Source: Maricaulis sp.
GTDB taxonomy: Bacteria > Pseudomonadota > Alphaproteobacteria > Caulobacterales > Maricaulaceae
Reading direction: 5' to 3'
Assembly (NCBI RefSeq): GCF_015665295.1
Contig: NZ_JADFAJ010000009.1
Coordinates: 41,923 to 105,922 of the forward strand
Length of the DNA: 64,000 bases
Shown: piece by piece, positions 29,731 through 39,190 of the stretch
How positions within the stretch are numbered: position 1 is the first letter of the stretch
Layout: every line of letters starts with the position of its first letter
Notes under the pieces: generated by a model
Database searches by the model: none
What the model saw: the letters and a program-made list of their open reading frames with translations, nothing else
What the model was told of the DNA's origin: nothing
Translations under genes and position numbers: made by a program

Positions 29731-30144
29731 TCAGCGCAGCCGGCCTTCGAAGGTCAGGAAAACGAGCAGCGCAATGATGGCGCCTTGCAGGGTGAAGGAG
29801 AACAGTGCCCAGGCATCGGCATTGACCATGTTTGAAAACAGGTTGTTGCTGCCCATGATCACCCAGTCGGCACGATCGAGCACGAAGGACAGGATGAAGG
29901 CCGGCAAGGCCCAGCGCTGGCCACGCAAGACCAGGACCAGCGTCACCACATTCATGATGACGTGGGAAAAGAAGAAGACTTCCTGCGTTACCGTCAGGCT
30001 CTGCACAAAGGCTGACGCCAGGACCGGATCAGGCCACAGCCCGATACGGGCCGAGATATCGTTGATAGCCCAATAGGCGCCATAGGCCACCTGGACCGAC
30101 AGCAGGCCGACTAGAATGTGGAATGGCGTATCGCGGCGCGTCAT
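29731..30144 (-). CDS. hypothetical integral membrane protein
   Basis: About 137 residues with four hydrophobic helices (FHILVGLLSVQVAYGAYWAI, VFFFSHVIMNVVTLVLVL, RWALPAFILSFVL, LFSFTLQGAIIALLVFLTF). I do not recognise a family. ATG 30144 (MTRRDTPFHIL) is preferred because the upstream extension to 30219 is Arg/His-rich and unlike a membrane protein N terminus. It lies between a HIT gene and recQ with no clear operon partner. Confidence 0.68.
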   Translation of the reverse strand: MTRRDTPFHILVGLLSVQVAYGAYWAINDISARIGLWPDPVLASAFVQSLTVTQEVFFFSHVIMNVVTLVLVLRGQRWALPAFILSFVLDRADWVIMGSNNLFSNMVNADAWALFSFTLQGAIIALLVFLTFEGRLR

Positions 30145-30244
30145 ATGTATCCCAATGCAAGCGGGCCGGGCGCCCGCGCGCCGGTGAGCTCGTGATCCAT
30201 GAAGCATGGCATGAGTCACCCGATGGCTATAGTGCGACAGGTAT

Positions 30245-32047
30245 TCAGGTCAGCGTTGCCAAAAGCGCCAGGAAAGGCCCGCCAAACGTCTCCAGCTTCT
30301 TGGGTCCGACGCCGTTGACCGCTGCCATATCGTCGAGCGAACGCGGCCTGAGATGCGCCATGTCGATCAGTGTCGCGTCAGAGAACACGACATAGGCGGG
30401 CACATTGCGCTCGGCTGCCAGTTCGCGACGCAATGCCTTGAGCGCCGCCAGCACATCGCCATCAACACCTGCCGCCGCAGCCTCGATGGCTTTCCTGGGG
30501 CGTTTGGACGCGGCCGGCTTGGCGGTGATTTCCCGGATCTCCACGGTCTGCCCGCCCTTGAGCACGGCGCGCGCATCAGCGGTGAGTTTGAGCGCACCGA
30601 ACCCCTGGATATCGATCTCCAACAGACCTGACGCCACGCACTGCCGGGTCAGCCCCTGCCAAAAGGGTTTCGGCCGATCAGCGCCTATCCCGTAGGTGGG
30701 CAGGCTGTCATGGCCACGCGCCCGGATCTTTTCCGTGTCCGCGCCTCGCAGGACATCGATGACATGAGCTGTGCCAAAACTCTCACCGGTCCGCACGATT
30801 GCCGAGAACAGCATCTGGGCCTCGCGGGTGCCGTCAATCAGGGTTGGCGGATCCAGGCAGAGATCGCAATTGCCGCATGGCTTGCCGCCGCTCTCACCGA
30901 AATAGGCGAGCAGGGACAGCCGACGGCAGCGGGTTGCCTCGCAATAGGCCAGAAGGCTGTCGAGGCGCTTGTGCTCGCGGCGGCGATGTCCGTCATCCTC
31001 GCCATCCTGGTCGATGAATTGCCGCCGCATCCGGGCGTCGGCGAGGCCATAGAGCATCATCGCCTCGGCGGGCTGGCCGTCTCGGCCCGCGCGGCCGATT
31101 TCCTGATAGTAAGCCTCCATCGAGCCGGGCATGTGGAGGTGAAAGACATAGCGAATGTCAGGCTTGTCGATACCCATGCCGAACGCGATCGTGGCCACCA
31201 TGACCACCGCCTCCTCCGCCATGAAGCGTTCCTGGTTTTCGCGCCGCACCTCGGGTGCCAGGCCAGCATGATAGGGCAAGGCGTGATACCCCTGCTCCCG
31301 CAGCAGGGCGGACACCTCCTCCGTTGATTTGCGCGACAGGCAGTAAACAATCCCGGACACGCCACGACGCGAGTCGAGAAAGTCCAGCAATTGAGCTTTC
31401 CAGCCTCCCTTGGGCGAAACCGAAAGGGTCAGGTTGGGACGGTCAAACCCGTGCACGACAATCTCGCCGCCGGTGCCGAACAGCCTCGCCGCAATATCGG
31501 CCCGGGTCGCTTCATCAGCGGTCGCCGTGAAGGCCGCCAGCCGGGCGTCGGGAAAACGGTCGCGCAGATGGCAGAGTTCCTCGTATTCCGGTCGGAAACT
31601 CGCCCCCCATTTCGAGATGCAGTGCGCCTCATCGACGACAAACATGGCTGGCTTCACTGCCTCCAGCGCAGCCAGCATGCGGCCGGTCATCAGGCGTTCT
31701 GGCGACAGGTAGAGCAGGCGAATCTCGCCGGACTGGACGCGGCGCCAATCGTCGACATTGTCGCCCCTGTCACGTCCGGAATGGATCGCGGCTGCCTTGA
31801 CGCCATTGGTCTGAAGCGCCGCCACCTGGTCATCCATCAGGGCCGTCAGCGGTGATATGACAACAGTCAGCCCGTCCAGGATCAAAGCTGGCACCTGATA
31901 GCAGATCGACTTGCCGGCCCCGGTCGGCATGACGCACAGGGTCGGTCGGCCTGCAAGGATGTGATCAACGATGTCGGCCTGTCCGGGCCGAAAACCGGGA
32001 AAGCCGAAAGTAGCGCGGAGGACAGCATCAGGGCTGGGCTGCGACAT
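30245..32047 (-). CDS. recQ: ATP-dependent DNA helicase RecQ
   Basis: A 600-residue 3'-5' helicase in recombination and fork repair. Motifs in order: FRPGQ (motif 0), MPTGAGKSICYQ (Walker A), FVVDEAHCISKWG (DEAH and start of the aromatic-rich loop), FTATADEATR, IVYCLSRKSTEEV, ATIAFGMGIDKPDIRYV and QEIGRAGRDG. The zinc-binding RQC region has CRRLSLLAYFGE...CGNCDLC, then a winged helix, and a C-terminal HRDC domain (ALRRELAAERNVPAYVVFSD). The length matches E. coli RecQ (about 609). The loop reads SKWGASFRPEY instead of the common SQWGHDFRPEY, a mild deviation. Confidence 0.95.
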   Translation of the reverse strand: MSQPSPDAVLRATFGFPGFRPGQADIVDHILAGRPTLCVMPTGAGKSICYQVPALILDGLTVVISPLTALMDDQVAALQTNGVKAAAIHSGRDRGDNVDDWRRVQSGEIRLLYLSPERLMTGRMLAALEAVKPAMFVVDEAHCISKWGASFRPEYEELCHLRDRFPDARLAAFTATADEATRADIAARLFGTGGEIVVHGFDRPNLTLSVSPKGGWKAQLLDFLDSRRGVSGIVYCLSRKSTEEVSALLREQGYHALPYHAGLAPEVRRENQERFMAEEAVVMVATIAFGMGIDKPDIRYVFHLHMPGSMEAYYQEIGRAGRDGQPAEAMMLYGLADARMRRQFIDQDGEDDGHRRREHKRLDSLLAYCEATRCRRLSLLAYFGESGGKPCGNCDLCLDPPTLIDGTREAQMLFSAIVRTGESFGTAHVIDVLRGADTEKIRARGHDSLPTYGIGADRPKPFWQGLTRQCVASGLLEIDIQGFGALKLTADARAVLKGGQTVEIREITAKPAASKRPRKAIEAAAAGVDGDVLAALKALRRELAAERNVPAYVVFSDATLIDMAHLRPRSLDDMAAVNGVGPKKLETFGGPFLALLATLT

Positions 32048-32192
32048 GATTTTCTCGGTCCCGCTTGCGTTACCCTGTTCTGGGCGACTTCGGACGTCGC
32101 ATCAATCATTCTGTCGCAGCGTTGATGCCCCATTCCGGCCGGGTGTCACCCTGGTGACGTGTCGGGACATGCGGTAATCGCCTATACAGTCG

Positions 32193-32633
32193 ATGGCACA
32201 CGAATGGAGCGGTACTGGAATAAGCCTGAAGGCCCTTCGTCATGACAAAGGCTGGTCGCAAGCGGAACTGGCGCAGATCAGCGATCTCAGCGTGCGCACG
32301 ATCCAGCGCCTGGAACAGGGGCGCCCGGCCAGCCTCGAAGCGGTCAAGGCCCTGGCCGCTGCATTCGGGACAAGCGCTCAAGCAATCCAGGCCAGGCTCG
32401 GGCCAAGAGGCCCCGAAACACGCCAACCGGCGCAGGGCCACGCCTTTGCGGCCCTGGCCTGGCATCTTGCCGGCTATCTCGCGACCCTTATCGCGCTTGT
32501 GGCCCTGGTCTGGCGCTTCGATGCCGACCCACGCATCGCGACCGGCCTCGGCATGCTGGGGGCCGCCGCCCTCTTCCTTCATCTCGCGGCCCACCTGCAT
32601 TATTCACCCCGACGCCGCAGCCGCGGCCGCTAG
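32193..32633 (+). CDS. membrane-anchored XRE-type HTH protein
   Basis: A 146-residue protein. Residues 8-68 are a Cro/C1-type helix-turn-helix (LKALRHDKGWSQAELAQISD, LSVRTIQRLEQGRPASLEAV). Residues about 85-140 hold two hydrophobic helices (LAWHLAGYLATLIALVALVW and ATGLGMLGAAALFLHLAAHL). The C terminus is basic. The combination suggests a DNA-binding domain tethered to the inner membrane, possibly one whose activity is controlled from the membrane. Targets are unknown. It is divergent from recQ, 145 bp away. Confidence 0.8.
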   Translation: MAHEWSGTGISLKALRHDKGWSQAELAQISDLSVRTIQRLEQGRPASLEAVKALAAAFGTSAQAIQARLGPRGPETRQPAQGHAFAALAWHLAGYLATLIALVALVWRFDADPRIATGLGMLGAAALFLHLAAHLHYSPRRRSRGR

Positions 32634-32810
32634 CTCATGGCCGTTGCGATGCGGGGTCAGTGAAGGCGCGCGCGCCAATGCTGACACGATCATGGCGCCT
32701 GTCCGCCCGGTCGAGCCCGGTCAGCGGTGCCGTCGCCAGAAACCAGACCCGGCCGCCGGCAGGCCGTCGAGCACACCATCGGGCAGTGATTGAGGTGATG
32801 CCGCGGGCCG

Positions 32811-33563
32811 CTACTCCGTGAACATGGGGGCGTTGGCGATCAGGCGATCAAACCGGAACGTCTTGATGAGGAAATGGATGCGGCACCCTGGCCGGGCCCT
32901 CGCCTCGGCCTGAAGGACCGGCGTGATCGACGTCTTGAGCTGCAAGCGTGGATACCGGTCGCAAACCGCACCGATCTGGTCAGCATGCACCACGTCCAGC
33001 CCGAGCCCGGCCACATCGCCACCTGCCCCGGCGCGAAGCAGCTCGGCTTCCCGGCCATGGCGAGCCTCGATTTCGATATTGAGGTGAAGCGTGATGGCCT
33101 GGGCCATCAGGCGAGCCCGCGAACCGGACCAGTCATGCTTTGCGGCCAAGGCCTCGGCCATGCGGGCACCGGGAAGGGTGAAACAGCGCTCAGCTCGCCC
33201 TGCCAGCGAATGACGCTCGGTCAGCCCGAGATCGTGCAGCATCAAACCGGTGAAAAGCACCTCATGGTCAACCGGTTCCCGACCATCATCGAGCAATCTC
33301 GCCCAGAACCAGGCCCGCATGCAGTGATTGAACAGCCAGGGCTCGCTGGCGTCTTCACAGACCGCCATCGCCTCACGCGCAATGGCGCTGTCGGGCGGCA
33401 GGATGTCATCGACCTCGACATGGCGCAGCCGAACATTGTCACGCAGGCGCGATCGGGTCGCGGCCCGGGCGCGCACGCCCTGACCGATCAGCCGCAGCCG
33501 GTCAACAAGACCGAGCTTGCCATGCGTCTTTTCCATCCAGTCGAGAGTACCGGTCCGGGCCAT
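32811..33563 (-). CDS. HD-domain phosphohydrolase-like protein
   Basis: A 250-residue cytoplasmic protein. The HD motif is visible: FNHCMRAWFWARLL (first His), LFTGLMLHDLGLTERH (HD pair), and a later Asp region VVHADQIGAVCDRYP. This fits the metal-dependent HD superfamily, as in small cyanamide-hydratase-like or nucleotide-hydrolysing enzymes. The substrate is not predictable. AGGAG precedes the start. It is divergent from the GlxA-type regulator with 56 bp between the starts, so the regulator may control it. Confidence 0.83.
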   Translation of the reverse strand: MARTGTLDWMEKTHGKLGLVDRLRLIGQGVRARAATRSRLRDNVRLRHVEVDDILPPDSAIAREAMAVCEDASEPWLFNHCMRAWFWARLLDDGREPVDHEVLFTGLMLHDLGLTERHSLAGRAERCFTLPGARMAEALAAKHDWSGSRARLMAQAITLHLNIEIEARHGREAELLRAGAGGDVAGLGLDVVHADQIGAVCDRYPRLQLKTSITPVLQAEARARPGCRIHFLIKTFRFDRLIANAPMFTE

Positions 33564-33619
33564 GCTGTAGCGCTCCTGTCAGCTGACCGGGGACCGTAGA
33601 GATGTTGCGGCTGTCTTAA

Positions 33620-34612
33620 ATGACAATAAACGACTATATCTCGCCAATGCCCCAAACCCGCAACATCCATTTTGTGACCTTTCCCGGCGCCGAACTCCTT
33701 GACCTTGCCGGCCCGGCCGCCGTGTTCACGGCCGCCAACCAGCTGACCGGAAATGCCCTTTACAGCGTTGACGTTGTTGCGCTGTCGAACGGCGCAATCC
33801 CGCATGGCGGAGGCCTCGCTCTCACGGCCCGATCACTGGCGGATCTGACACTCGGACCGGACGACACACTGCTGGTCGCCGGTGGCTATGAAAGCGGGCT
33901 TCGCGCGGCCCTCAAGGACACCCGCCTGCTTGCTGCCCTGAACCGCGCGGCGAAGCCGTGCGGACGGATCGGATCTGTATGCAGCGGCACCTTCCTGCTG
34001 GCCCAGGCCCGTGTCATCACCCATCAGCGCGTCGCGACACACTGGCGAGGCTGCAACGAACTCGCCGAACGATTTCCGGACCTCACGGTTGATCCCGAAG
34101 CGCTCTATGTGCGTGACGACAGGTTCTGGACGTCCGCCGGTGTTGCCACCGGCATTGATCTGGCCCTCGCCATGCTTCAGGCCGATCATGGTCGTTCGCT
34201 GAAAACCCGTGTTGCGCGTGAACTTGTCGTCTATGCGCACCGGCCGGGACACCAGTCCCAGTTCTCTGATGTCCTCGATGCCCAGGCCCGCACGGATGAC
34301 CGCTATCGCGACCTGATCGACTGGATCCTGCAGCGGCTCGACCAACCCTTGAAGATCGCCGACCTGGCCGCCCGTTGCGGCCAGACCGAACGCACATTCC
34401 ACCGCCGTTTCAGTGCGGAAACCGGCATGCCGCCTTCACGATTTGTCGAGAGCCTGCGCATGAAATACGGCCGTGACCTTTTGGAAGCCGGTACGCCGGT
34501 CAAACAGGTTGCCGGCCGGTGCGGATTCCGCTCTGAATCCGCGTTCCGGACGGCTTTCCGGCAGCAATTCGGCGTCTCACCGGGACAGCATGCACGCATG
34601 CAGGCAGGCTAG
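33620..34612 (+). CDS. GlxA-type transcriptional regulator (DJ-1/PfpI + AraC HTH)
   Basis: 330 residues. The N-terminal half is a DJ-1/PfpI-like glutamine-amidotransferase fold (FVTFPGAELLDLAGPAAVF, IGSVCSGTFLLAQA with a nucleophile-position Cys, ATHWRGCNELAERFP). The C-terminal 100 residues are an AraC double HTH (LKIADLAARCGQTERTFHRR, KQVAGRCGFRSESAFRTAFR, FGVSPGQHA). It should act as a DNA-binding regulator sensing an unknown small molecule. No good Shine-Dalgarno site precedes 33620; ATG 33647 (MPQTRNIHF) is the alternative start. Its stop shares CTAG with the convergent neighbour. Confidence 0.9.
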   Translation: MTINDYISPMPQTRNIHFVTFPGAELLDLAGPAAVFTAANQLTGNALYSVDVVALSNGAIPHGGGLALTARSLADLTLGPDDTLLVAGGYESGLRAALKDTRLLAALNRAAKPCGRIGSVCSGTFLLAQARVITHQRVATHWRGCNELAERFPDLTVDPEALYVRDDRFWTSAGVATGIDLALAMLQADHGRSLKTRVARELVVYAHRPGHQSQFSDVLDAQARTDDRYRDLIDWILQRLDQPLKIADLAARCGQTERTFHRRFSAETGMPPSRFVESLRMKYGRDLLEAGTPVKQVAGRCGFRSESAFRTAFRQQFGVSPGQHARMQAG

Positions 34613-35436
34613 ATCAGGATATTGGGTGACCACATCATCATCCAGGCGCCGAACAGGCCCAGTGCTGTCACCACGGCGCCCGATGTAATGACGCTGGCAA
34701 GAACGAGCTTGAAGGGCATGGACCGGCTGTCCCGGGCCTTCTGATAGAGTTCCAGCAAGACAAGCGGGATCAGGAAGGCCAGATAAGGCATCACGATGTC
34801 GGTCGGTCCGTTCATCGACCGGCTCATACCGGCGCCACCGCTGGCAATCGCCCACGCCATGTAGCCGACGCGGAGAAACCAGACACCATTGACCACCAGG
34901 AACAGCCGCATGGCCCAGCGTCGATGCAGGTCGATCCGGCGGGCCATGGCGTGGCGGAGCGTGAAGGCGGCCGTGACAAGTATCAGGAGACCGTCAGTCG
35001 TGGTGCCCAGCGCCGCCCAGTCATTCATGCGGGTTCCACGAACCCAGATGAGGATGATTCCACCCACGGCAAGGAAGACCGCCACTGCCAAGTAGGCGCG
35101 GCCGGTCCAGCGATGAAAGGCGGGGTATCGGCGGCGGATGACGGGCAGCAATTGCAGGACGCCGGCGACACTGACGAAGGCGGCGAGCAGGACATGCGAG
35201 ATGAAGCCGAGATTGCCAAGCCAGTCGCCCTGGACATAACCATTGATCAGGCCGACCTCGTTCCAGCGCTCATACTGACCGGATGCCGTGCGCGGAATAT
35301 AGGCGCCCAGAATGTAATAGGTGAACATCCACTGGCCGGCAGCGGCGATGGTGAACCACAGGACACCGCTCGCCTGGAGCAGGCTCTGCGGTGTGACGCG
35401 TCGGCGCCGGGGCGGCGTGGCGACGGTATCGGACAT
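34609..35436 (-). CDS. DUF2306 multi-pass membrane protein
   Basis: About 275 residues with seven hydrophobic helices. Conserved features of the DUF2306 family are visible: GFISHVLLAAFVSVAGVLQL, FHRWTGRAYLAVAVFLAVGG, DLHRRWAMRLFLVVNGVW. The His residues in FHRW and LHRRW suggest heme or quinone contact, but no function is established. ATG 35436 (MSDTVATPP) has AAAGGC upstream; the longer frame to 35673 is not membrane-like. It is divergent from the membrane AraC regulator at 35639, which is the obvious candidate to control it. Confidence 0.85.
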   Translation of the reverse strand: MSDTVATPPRRRRVTPQSLLQASGVLWFTIAAAGQWMFTYYILGAYIPRTASGQYERWNEVGLINGYVQGDWLGNLGFISHVLLAAFVSVAGVLQLLPVIRRRYPAFHRWTGRAYLAVAVFLAVGGIILIWVRGTRMNDWAALGTTTDGLLILVTAAFTLRHAMARRIDLHRRWAMRLFLVVNGVWFLRVGYMAWAIASGGAGMSRSMNGPTDIVMPYLAFLIPLVLLELYQKARDSRSMPFKLVLASVITSGAVVTALGLFGAWMMMWSPNILI

Positions 35437-35638
35437 GATCTTGCCTTTCATTCTGGTCGCGAAGAGGCCGCGAACAGACGCGACCAGTGCCCAAACGCCA
35501 TGCGCGGACGTCAGCGTCTCGCCGATTTGGAAATCGGTCAGAGAATAATGGCCGGGATCGCAGAGGTTTGATGCCGGTCGGAAATGTGCGACACAGGGCT
35601 TAGCGCACGGGGCGCCCAAATTCAGGAGGTGCGGTCCG

Positions 35639-36799
35639 ATGCTGGAAATCGCGGGCGCCATCAAACTGGTCACATGCGCTGCGGCGATCGTCTCGATCCT
35701 GGCCGTCCTGACCGTGCGTCAACGCAGCGGCCTCCTGATTGCCTGGGCGATATTCTGTGCCGGTCTCGCCGCCGTGATGATCCGCGACGTCTTTCCCGAT
35801 TATACCGGCCCGTTCGCCGCTGTTCTCGCGATCACCGGATGCGCGAGCTGCAGCTGTTTCTGGCTTGTAGCACGCGGCATCTTCCGCGCTGATATCGGCT
35901 TCGGCCTGCCGCAGGCGGTTCTCATCGGCGGCATCTTCGCGCCGTCGGTGATCAATCAGTCGCTGATCTTCATCGCCGCCGAGCGCATTATCGGTGACGC
36001 CGGGCTGACGGGCCTCATCGCCGCCACGAGCAGCTTCCAGACCATGCTGAGCTCAACCGTTCTGGTTCTCGCCTTCTGGGAGGGCTTGCGTGGCTGGACG
36101 AAACGCCAGTCGCTTCCCGAGCGGCGCCTGCGCATCGGATTTCTCGCCAGCTATGGCACCTGCGTATCAGTCTGCGTCATGTTGCTCGATCACGGCCATA
36201 CAACGCGCTTCGACGCCGGTACAATTGCGCTCGCCCAGGCTTTCTGCGGCCTGTCGATCTTTGTCGCTGCCGGGCTGGCCGTGATCTGGCGCCAAAGTCA
36301 CCCCTTGCCGGTCGCTGGCGACGACGGTTCAGCCAAGACGGCACGGACCACGACAGCACGGACCACGACAGCAAGGACCGCGGGCGGCAGTGCGCCGAGC
36401 GCGGAGGAACAGGCCCTGGGACAATGGGTGCGCAAACGTGTCGAGGCGGACCGGCTTTTCCTCGACCCGGATCTCAAGGTTGCCACCCTCGCCCGTCGCC
36501 TGCGCGAACCCGACTATCGGGTCAGCCGTGCGATTACCAACGGGCTCGGCGAGCGAAATTTCAACCGCTTCATCAATCGCTACCGGATCGTTCACGCGGC
36601 GGCGCTGCTGCACGACCCTTTGCAGTCCTCCGCCAGCATTCTCGATATTGCGCTGGAAAGCGGCTTTGCCTCGATCGGCCCGTTCAACCGGGCGTTCAAG
36701 GAACAAACCGGCCTGACCCCACGCGCTTTCAGGCAGCAAGGCCCCGCACCGGACACCGGCCGGGAGATCGCAACTGCCGAGGGCGCTGCGACGTCCTGA
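35639..36799 (+). CDS. AraC-family regulator with N-terminal membrane domain
   Basis: 386 residues. The first 225 are hydrophobic, with about seven helices (GAIKLVTCAAAIVSILAVL, LLIAWAIFCAGLAAVMI, IFVAAGLAVIWRQ). Residues about 260-375 are an AraC-type double HTH (LKVATLARRLREPDYRVSRA, SASILDIALESGFASIGPFN, GLTPRAFR). The linker holds a Thr/Ala/Arg repeat. A membrane-embedded sensor controlling DNA binding is inferred. AGGAGG at the right distance fixes the start. It diverges from the DUF2306 gene with 202 bp between them. Confidence 0.88.
   Translation: MLEIAGAIKLVTCAAAIVSILAVLTVRQRSGLLIAWAIFCAGLAAVMIRDVFPDYTGPFAAVLAITGCASCSCFWLVARGIFRADIGFGLPQAVLIGGIFAPSVINQSLIFIAAERIIGDAGLTGLIAATSSFQTMLSSTVLVLAFWEGLRGWTKRQSLPERRLRIGFLASYGTCVSVCVMLLDHGHTTRFDAGTIALAQAFCGLSIFVAAGLAVIWRQSHPLPVAGDDGSAKTARTTTARTTTARTAGGSAPSAEEQALGQWVRKRVEADRLFLDPDLKVATLARRLREPDYRVSRAITNGLGERNFNRFINRYRIVHAAALLHDPLQSSASILDIALESGFASIGPFNRAFKEQTGLTPRAFRQQGPAPDTGREIATAEGAATS
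36337..36381 (+). repeat. three 15-bp tandem repeats in the AraC linker
   Basis: GACGGCACGGACCAC, GACAGCACGGACCAC and GACAGCAAGGACCGC run head to tail and encode about three TARTT-like units in the linker between the membrane and HTH domains. The in-frame period predicts length variation between strains without loss of frame. Confidence 0.9.
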
Positions 36800-36827
36800 G
36801 TCCAGCCGTCGATCCCCCCTGAACGCA

Positions 36828-36855
36828 AAAACGGCGCCCCTCAAGGCGCCGTTTT
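36828..36855. terminator. bidirectional terminator between AraC gene and clpA
   Basis: Perfect 11-bp stem AAAACGGCGCC / GGCGCCGTTTT with a six-base loop, A-rich on the left and T-rich on the right. It serves the two convergent genes. Confidence 0.88.
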
Positions 36856-36876
36856 CAGTTCGACAGGAGGGGAGGA

Positions 36877-39189
36877 TCAGACCTCTTCCTTCTTGTCCTT
36901 TCTCTTGGCATTGCGCGGCAGGAGCCGGTCGCCCGGCGTGATGTGGAAATCGAGCCGGTTGCTGTCGGCCTCGTCCACATCGACCTTGACGAGGCCCCCC
37001 TTCTTGAGCTCGCCGAAAAGGATCTGGTCGGCCAGGGGCTTCTTGATGTGCTCCTGAATGACGCGAGCCAGGGGACGGGCGCCAAAGCGGCTGTCATACC
37101 CGCGCTCGGCCAGCCAGGCCGTGGCATCCGGCGTGAGCTCGAAGGTCACACCGCGATCAATGAGCTGGGCTTCCAGCTGCAGCACAAATTTCTCGACGAC
37201 GCGACCGATCGATTCCGGCGACAGCGGCGCGAAGGGAATGACCGCGTCGAGACGGTTGCGGAACTCCGGCGTGAACAGACGTTCGACCGCTTTGTCCGCC
37301 TCGTCCGTTTTCTTGCCGCGACCAAAGCCGATCGATTCCTTCTGCGCGTCGGATGCGCCCGCATTCGTCGTCATCACCAGGATGACATTGCGGAAGTCGA
37401 CCTTCTTGCCATTGCTGTCGGTCAGCGTGCCATTGTCCATCACCTGCAGGAGGATGTTGAACAGGTCCGGATGCGCCTTCTCGATTTCATCGAGCAGCAG
37501 CACGGAATGGGGATGCTGATCGACGCCATCGGTCAAGAGTCCCCCCTGGTCAAAACCGACATAACCCGGAGGCGCGCCGATCAGGCGGGAGACGGCATGC
37601 CGCTCCATGTATTCCGACATGTCGAAGCGCTGCAGCTCGACGCCGAGCGTATCGGCCAGCTGCTTGGTGACCTCGGTCTTGCCGACACCCGTGGGGCCGG
37701 AGAAGAGGTAGCAGCCGATCGGCTTGTTCGGCTCGCGCAGACCGGCTCTCGACAGCTTGATGGCGGTGGCCAGCTGGTCGATGGCCTCATCCTGACCAAA
37801 CACGGTGTGCTTGAGATCATTCTCGAGATTGCGCAGCGATTGCTCATCGTCTTTCGAGACGGTTTTCGGCGGGATGCGGGCCATGGTGGCGACGACGCCC
37901 TCGACCTCTTTCACACCGATTGTCTTCTTGCGCTTGGACACAGGCTGCAGCCGCATCTGGGCCCCGGCCTCGTCGATCACATCAATCGCCTTGTCCGGCA
38001 GTTTGCGGTCGCCGATGTAGCGCGAGGACAGCTCGACTGCCGCTTTCAGCGCGTCATTTGTGAAGCGGACATCGTGGAAGTCCTCGAAATAGGTTTTCAG
38101 GCCTTGCAGGATCTTGATGGCATCCGGCACGGACGGCTCGGCGACATCAATCTTCTGGAAGCGCCGGACCAGCGCCCGGTCCTTCTCGAAATGCTGGCGG
38201 TATTCCTTGTAGGTGGTCGAGCCCATGCAGCGCAGGCTGCCCGACTGGAGCGCCGGCTTCAGCAGGTTGGACGCGTCCATGGCACCGCCCGAAGTCGCGC
38301 CGGCCCCGATGACGGTGTGGATCTCGTCGATGAAGAGGACGGCATTGTCCTTCTCCTCGAGCTCCTTGACGACCTGCTTCACGCGCTCCTCGAAATCACC
38401 GCGATAGCGGGTTCCGGCGAGCAGCGAGCCCATGTCAAGCGAATAGATGGTGGCGCCGGCAAGCACGTCGGGAACCTGGTCCTCGATGATCTTGCGGGCG
38501 ATACCCTCGGCGATGGCGGTCTTGCCAACGCCCGGATCGCCGACCAGCAGCGGGTTGTTCTTGCGCCGACGACACAGGACCTGGACGCAGCGTTCGACTT
38601 CCGCGTCACGGCCGATCAGCGGGTCAACGCCGCCCTTCCGGGCCTTTTCATTGAGGTTGACCGTATAGGCGGTGAGCGCATCACCATCCTTTTGCGGCTC
38701 CTCGGCCGGTTCAGCACCACGCACGGCGCGTTCTTCCGTCACGCCCGGCTTGCGACCAATGCCGTGCGAGATGAAATTAACCGCGTCATACCGGGTCATG
38801 TCACGCTCGGCGAGGAAGTAGGCCGCGTGGCTTTCGCGCTCGGCAAACAGGGCCACCAGGACATTCGCCCCGGTCACTTCTTCGCGGCCGGCGTTCTGGA
38901 CGTGAATCACGGCGCGCTGGATGACACGCTGGAACCCTGCAGTCGGCTTGGCGTCCTCGTCATCATCGACGACGAGTTCGGTCAGCTCATTGTCCACGTA
39001 TTCGGTCAGGGTCGCTCGAAGTTCATCGAGATCGACGTCGCAGGCTTTCATCACTGCCGCGCCGTCCTGGTCGTCCACGAGAGCAAGAAGGAGATGCTCC
39101 AGGGTAGCAAATTCATGCCCACGCTCATTGGCGTATCCCAGAGCGCGGTGCAGGCTGTCTTCCAAGTCTGAAGAGAATGAAGGCACCAC
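36877..39189 (-). CDS. clpA: ATP-dependent Clp protease ATP-binding subunit ClpA
   Basis: A 770-residue AAA+ unfoldase that feeds ClpP and takes N-degron substrates from ClpS. The N domain begins VPSFSSDLEDSLHRALGYAN. D1 has Walker A GDPGVGKTAIAEG and FIDEIHTVIGAGATSGG. D2 has GPTGVGKTEVTKQ and LLLDEIEKAHPDLF. The ClpP-docking IGF loop is visible as SIGFGRGKK. It lies 1 bp from clpS on the same strand. In Caulobacter-type bacteria ClpAP degrades cell-cycle proteins, which fits the divK-pleD presence in this window. Confidence 0.97.
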   Translation of the reverse strand: MVPSFSSDLEDSLHRALGYANERGHEFATLEHLLLALVDDQDGAAVMKACDVDLDELRATLTEYVDNELTELVVDDDEDAKPTAGFQRVIQRAVIHVQNAGREEVTGANVLVALFAERESHAAYFLAERDMTRYDAVNFISHGIGRKPGVTEERAVRGAEPAEEPQKDGDALTAYTVNLNEKARKGGVDPLIGRDAEVERCVQVLCRRRKNNPLLVGDPGVGKTAIAEGIARKIIEDQVPDVLAGATIYSLDMGSLLAGTRYRGDFEERVKQVVKELEEKDNAVLFIDEIHTVIGAGATSGGAMDASNLLKPALQSGSLRCMGSTTYKEYRQHFEKDRALVRRFQKIDVAEPSVPDAIKILQGLKTYFEDFHDVRFTNDALKAAVELSSRYIGDRKLPDKAIDVIDEAGAQMRLQPVSKRKKTIGVKEVEGVVATMARIPPKTVSKDDEQSLRNLENDLKHTVFGQDEAIDQLATAIKLSRAGLREPNKPIGCYLFSGPTGVGKTEVTKQLADTLGVELQRFDMSEYMERHAVSRLIGAPPGYVGFDQGGLLTDGVDQHPHSVLLLDEIEKAHPDLFNILLQVMDNGTLTDSNGKKVDFRNVILVMTTNAGASDAQKESIGFGRGKKTDEADKAVERLFTPEFRNRLDAVIPFAPLSPESIGRVVEKFVLQLEAQLIDRGVTFELTPDATAWLAERGYDSRFGARPLARVIQEHIKKPLADQILFGELKKGGLVKVDVDEADSNRLDFHITPGDRLLPRNAKRKDKKEEV

Positions 39190-39190
39190 T

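Noticed and set aside
36943..39171. 742-codon open frame on the plus strand opposite clpA
   Set aside because: Antisense of clpA with no independent coding evidence.
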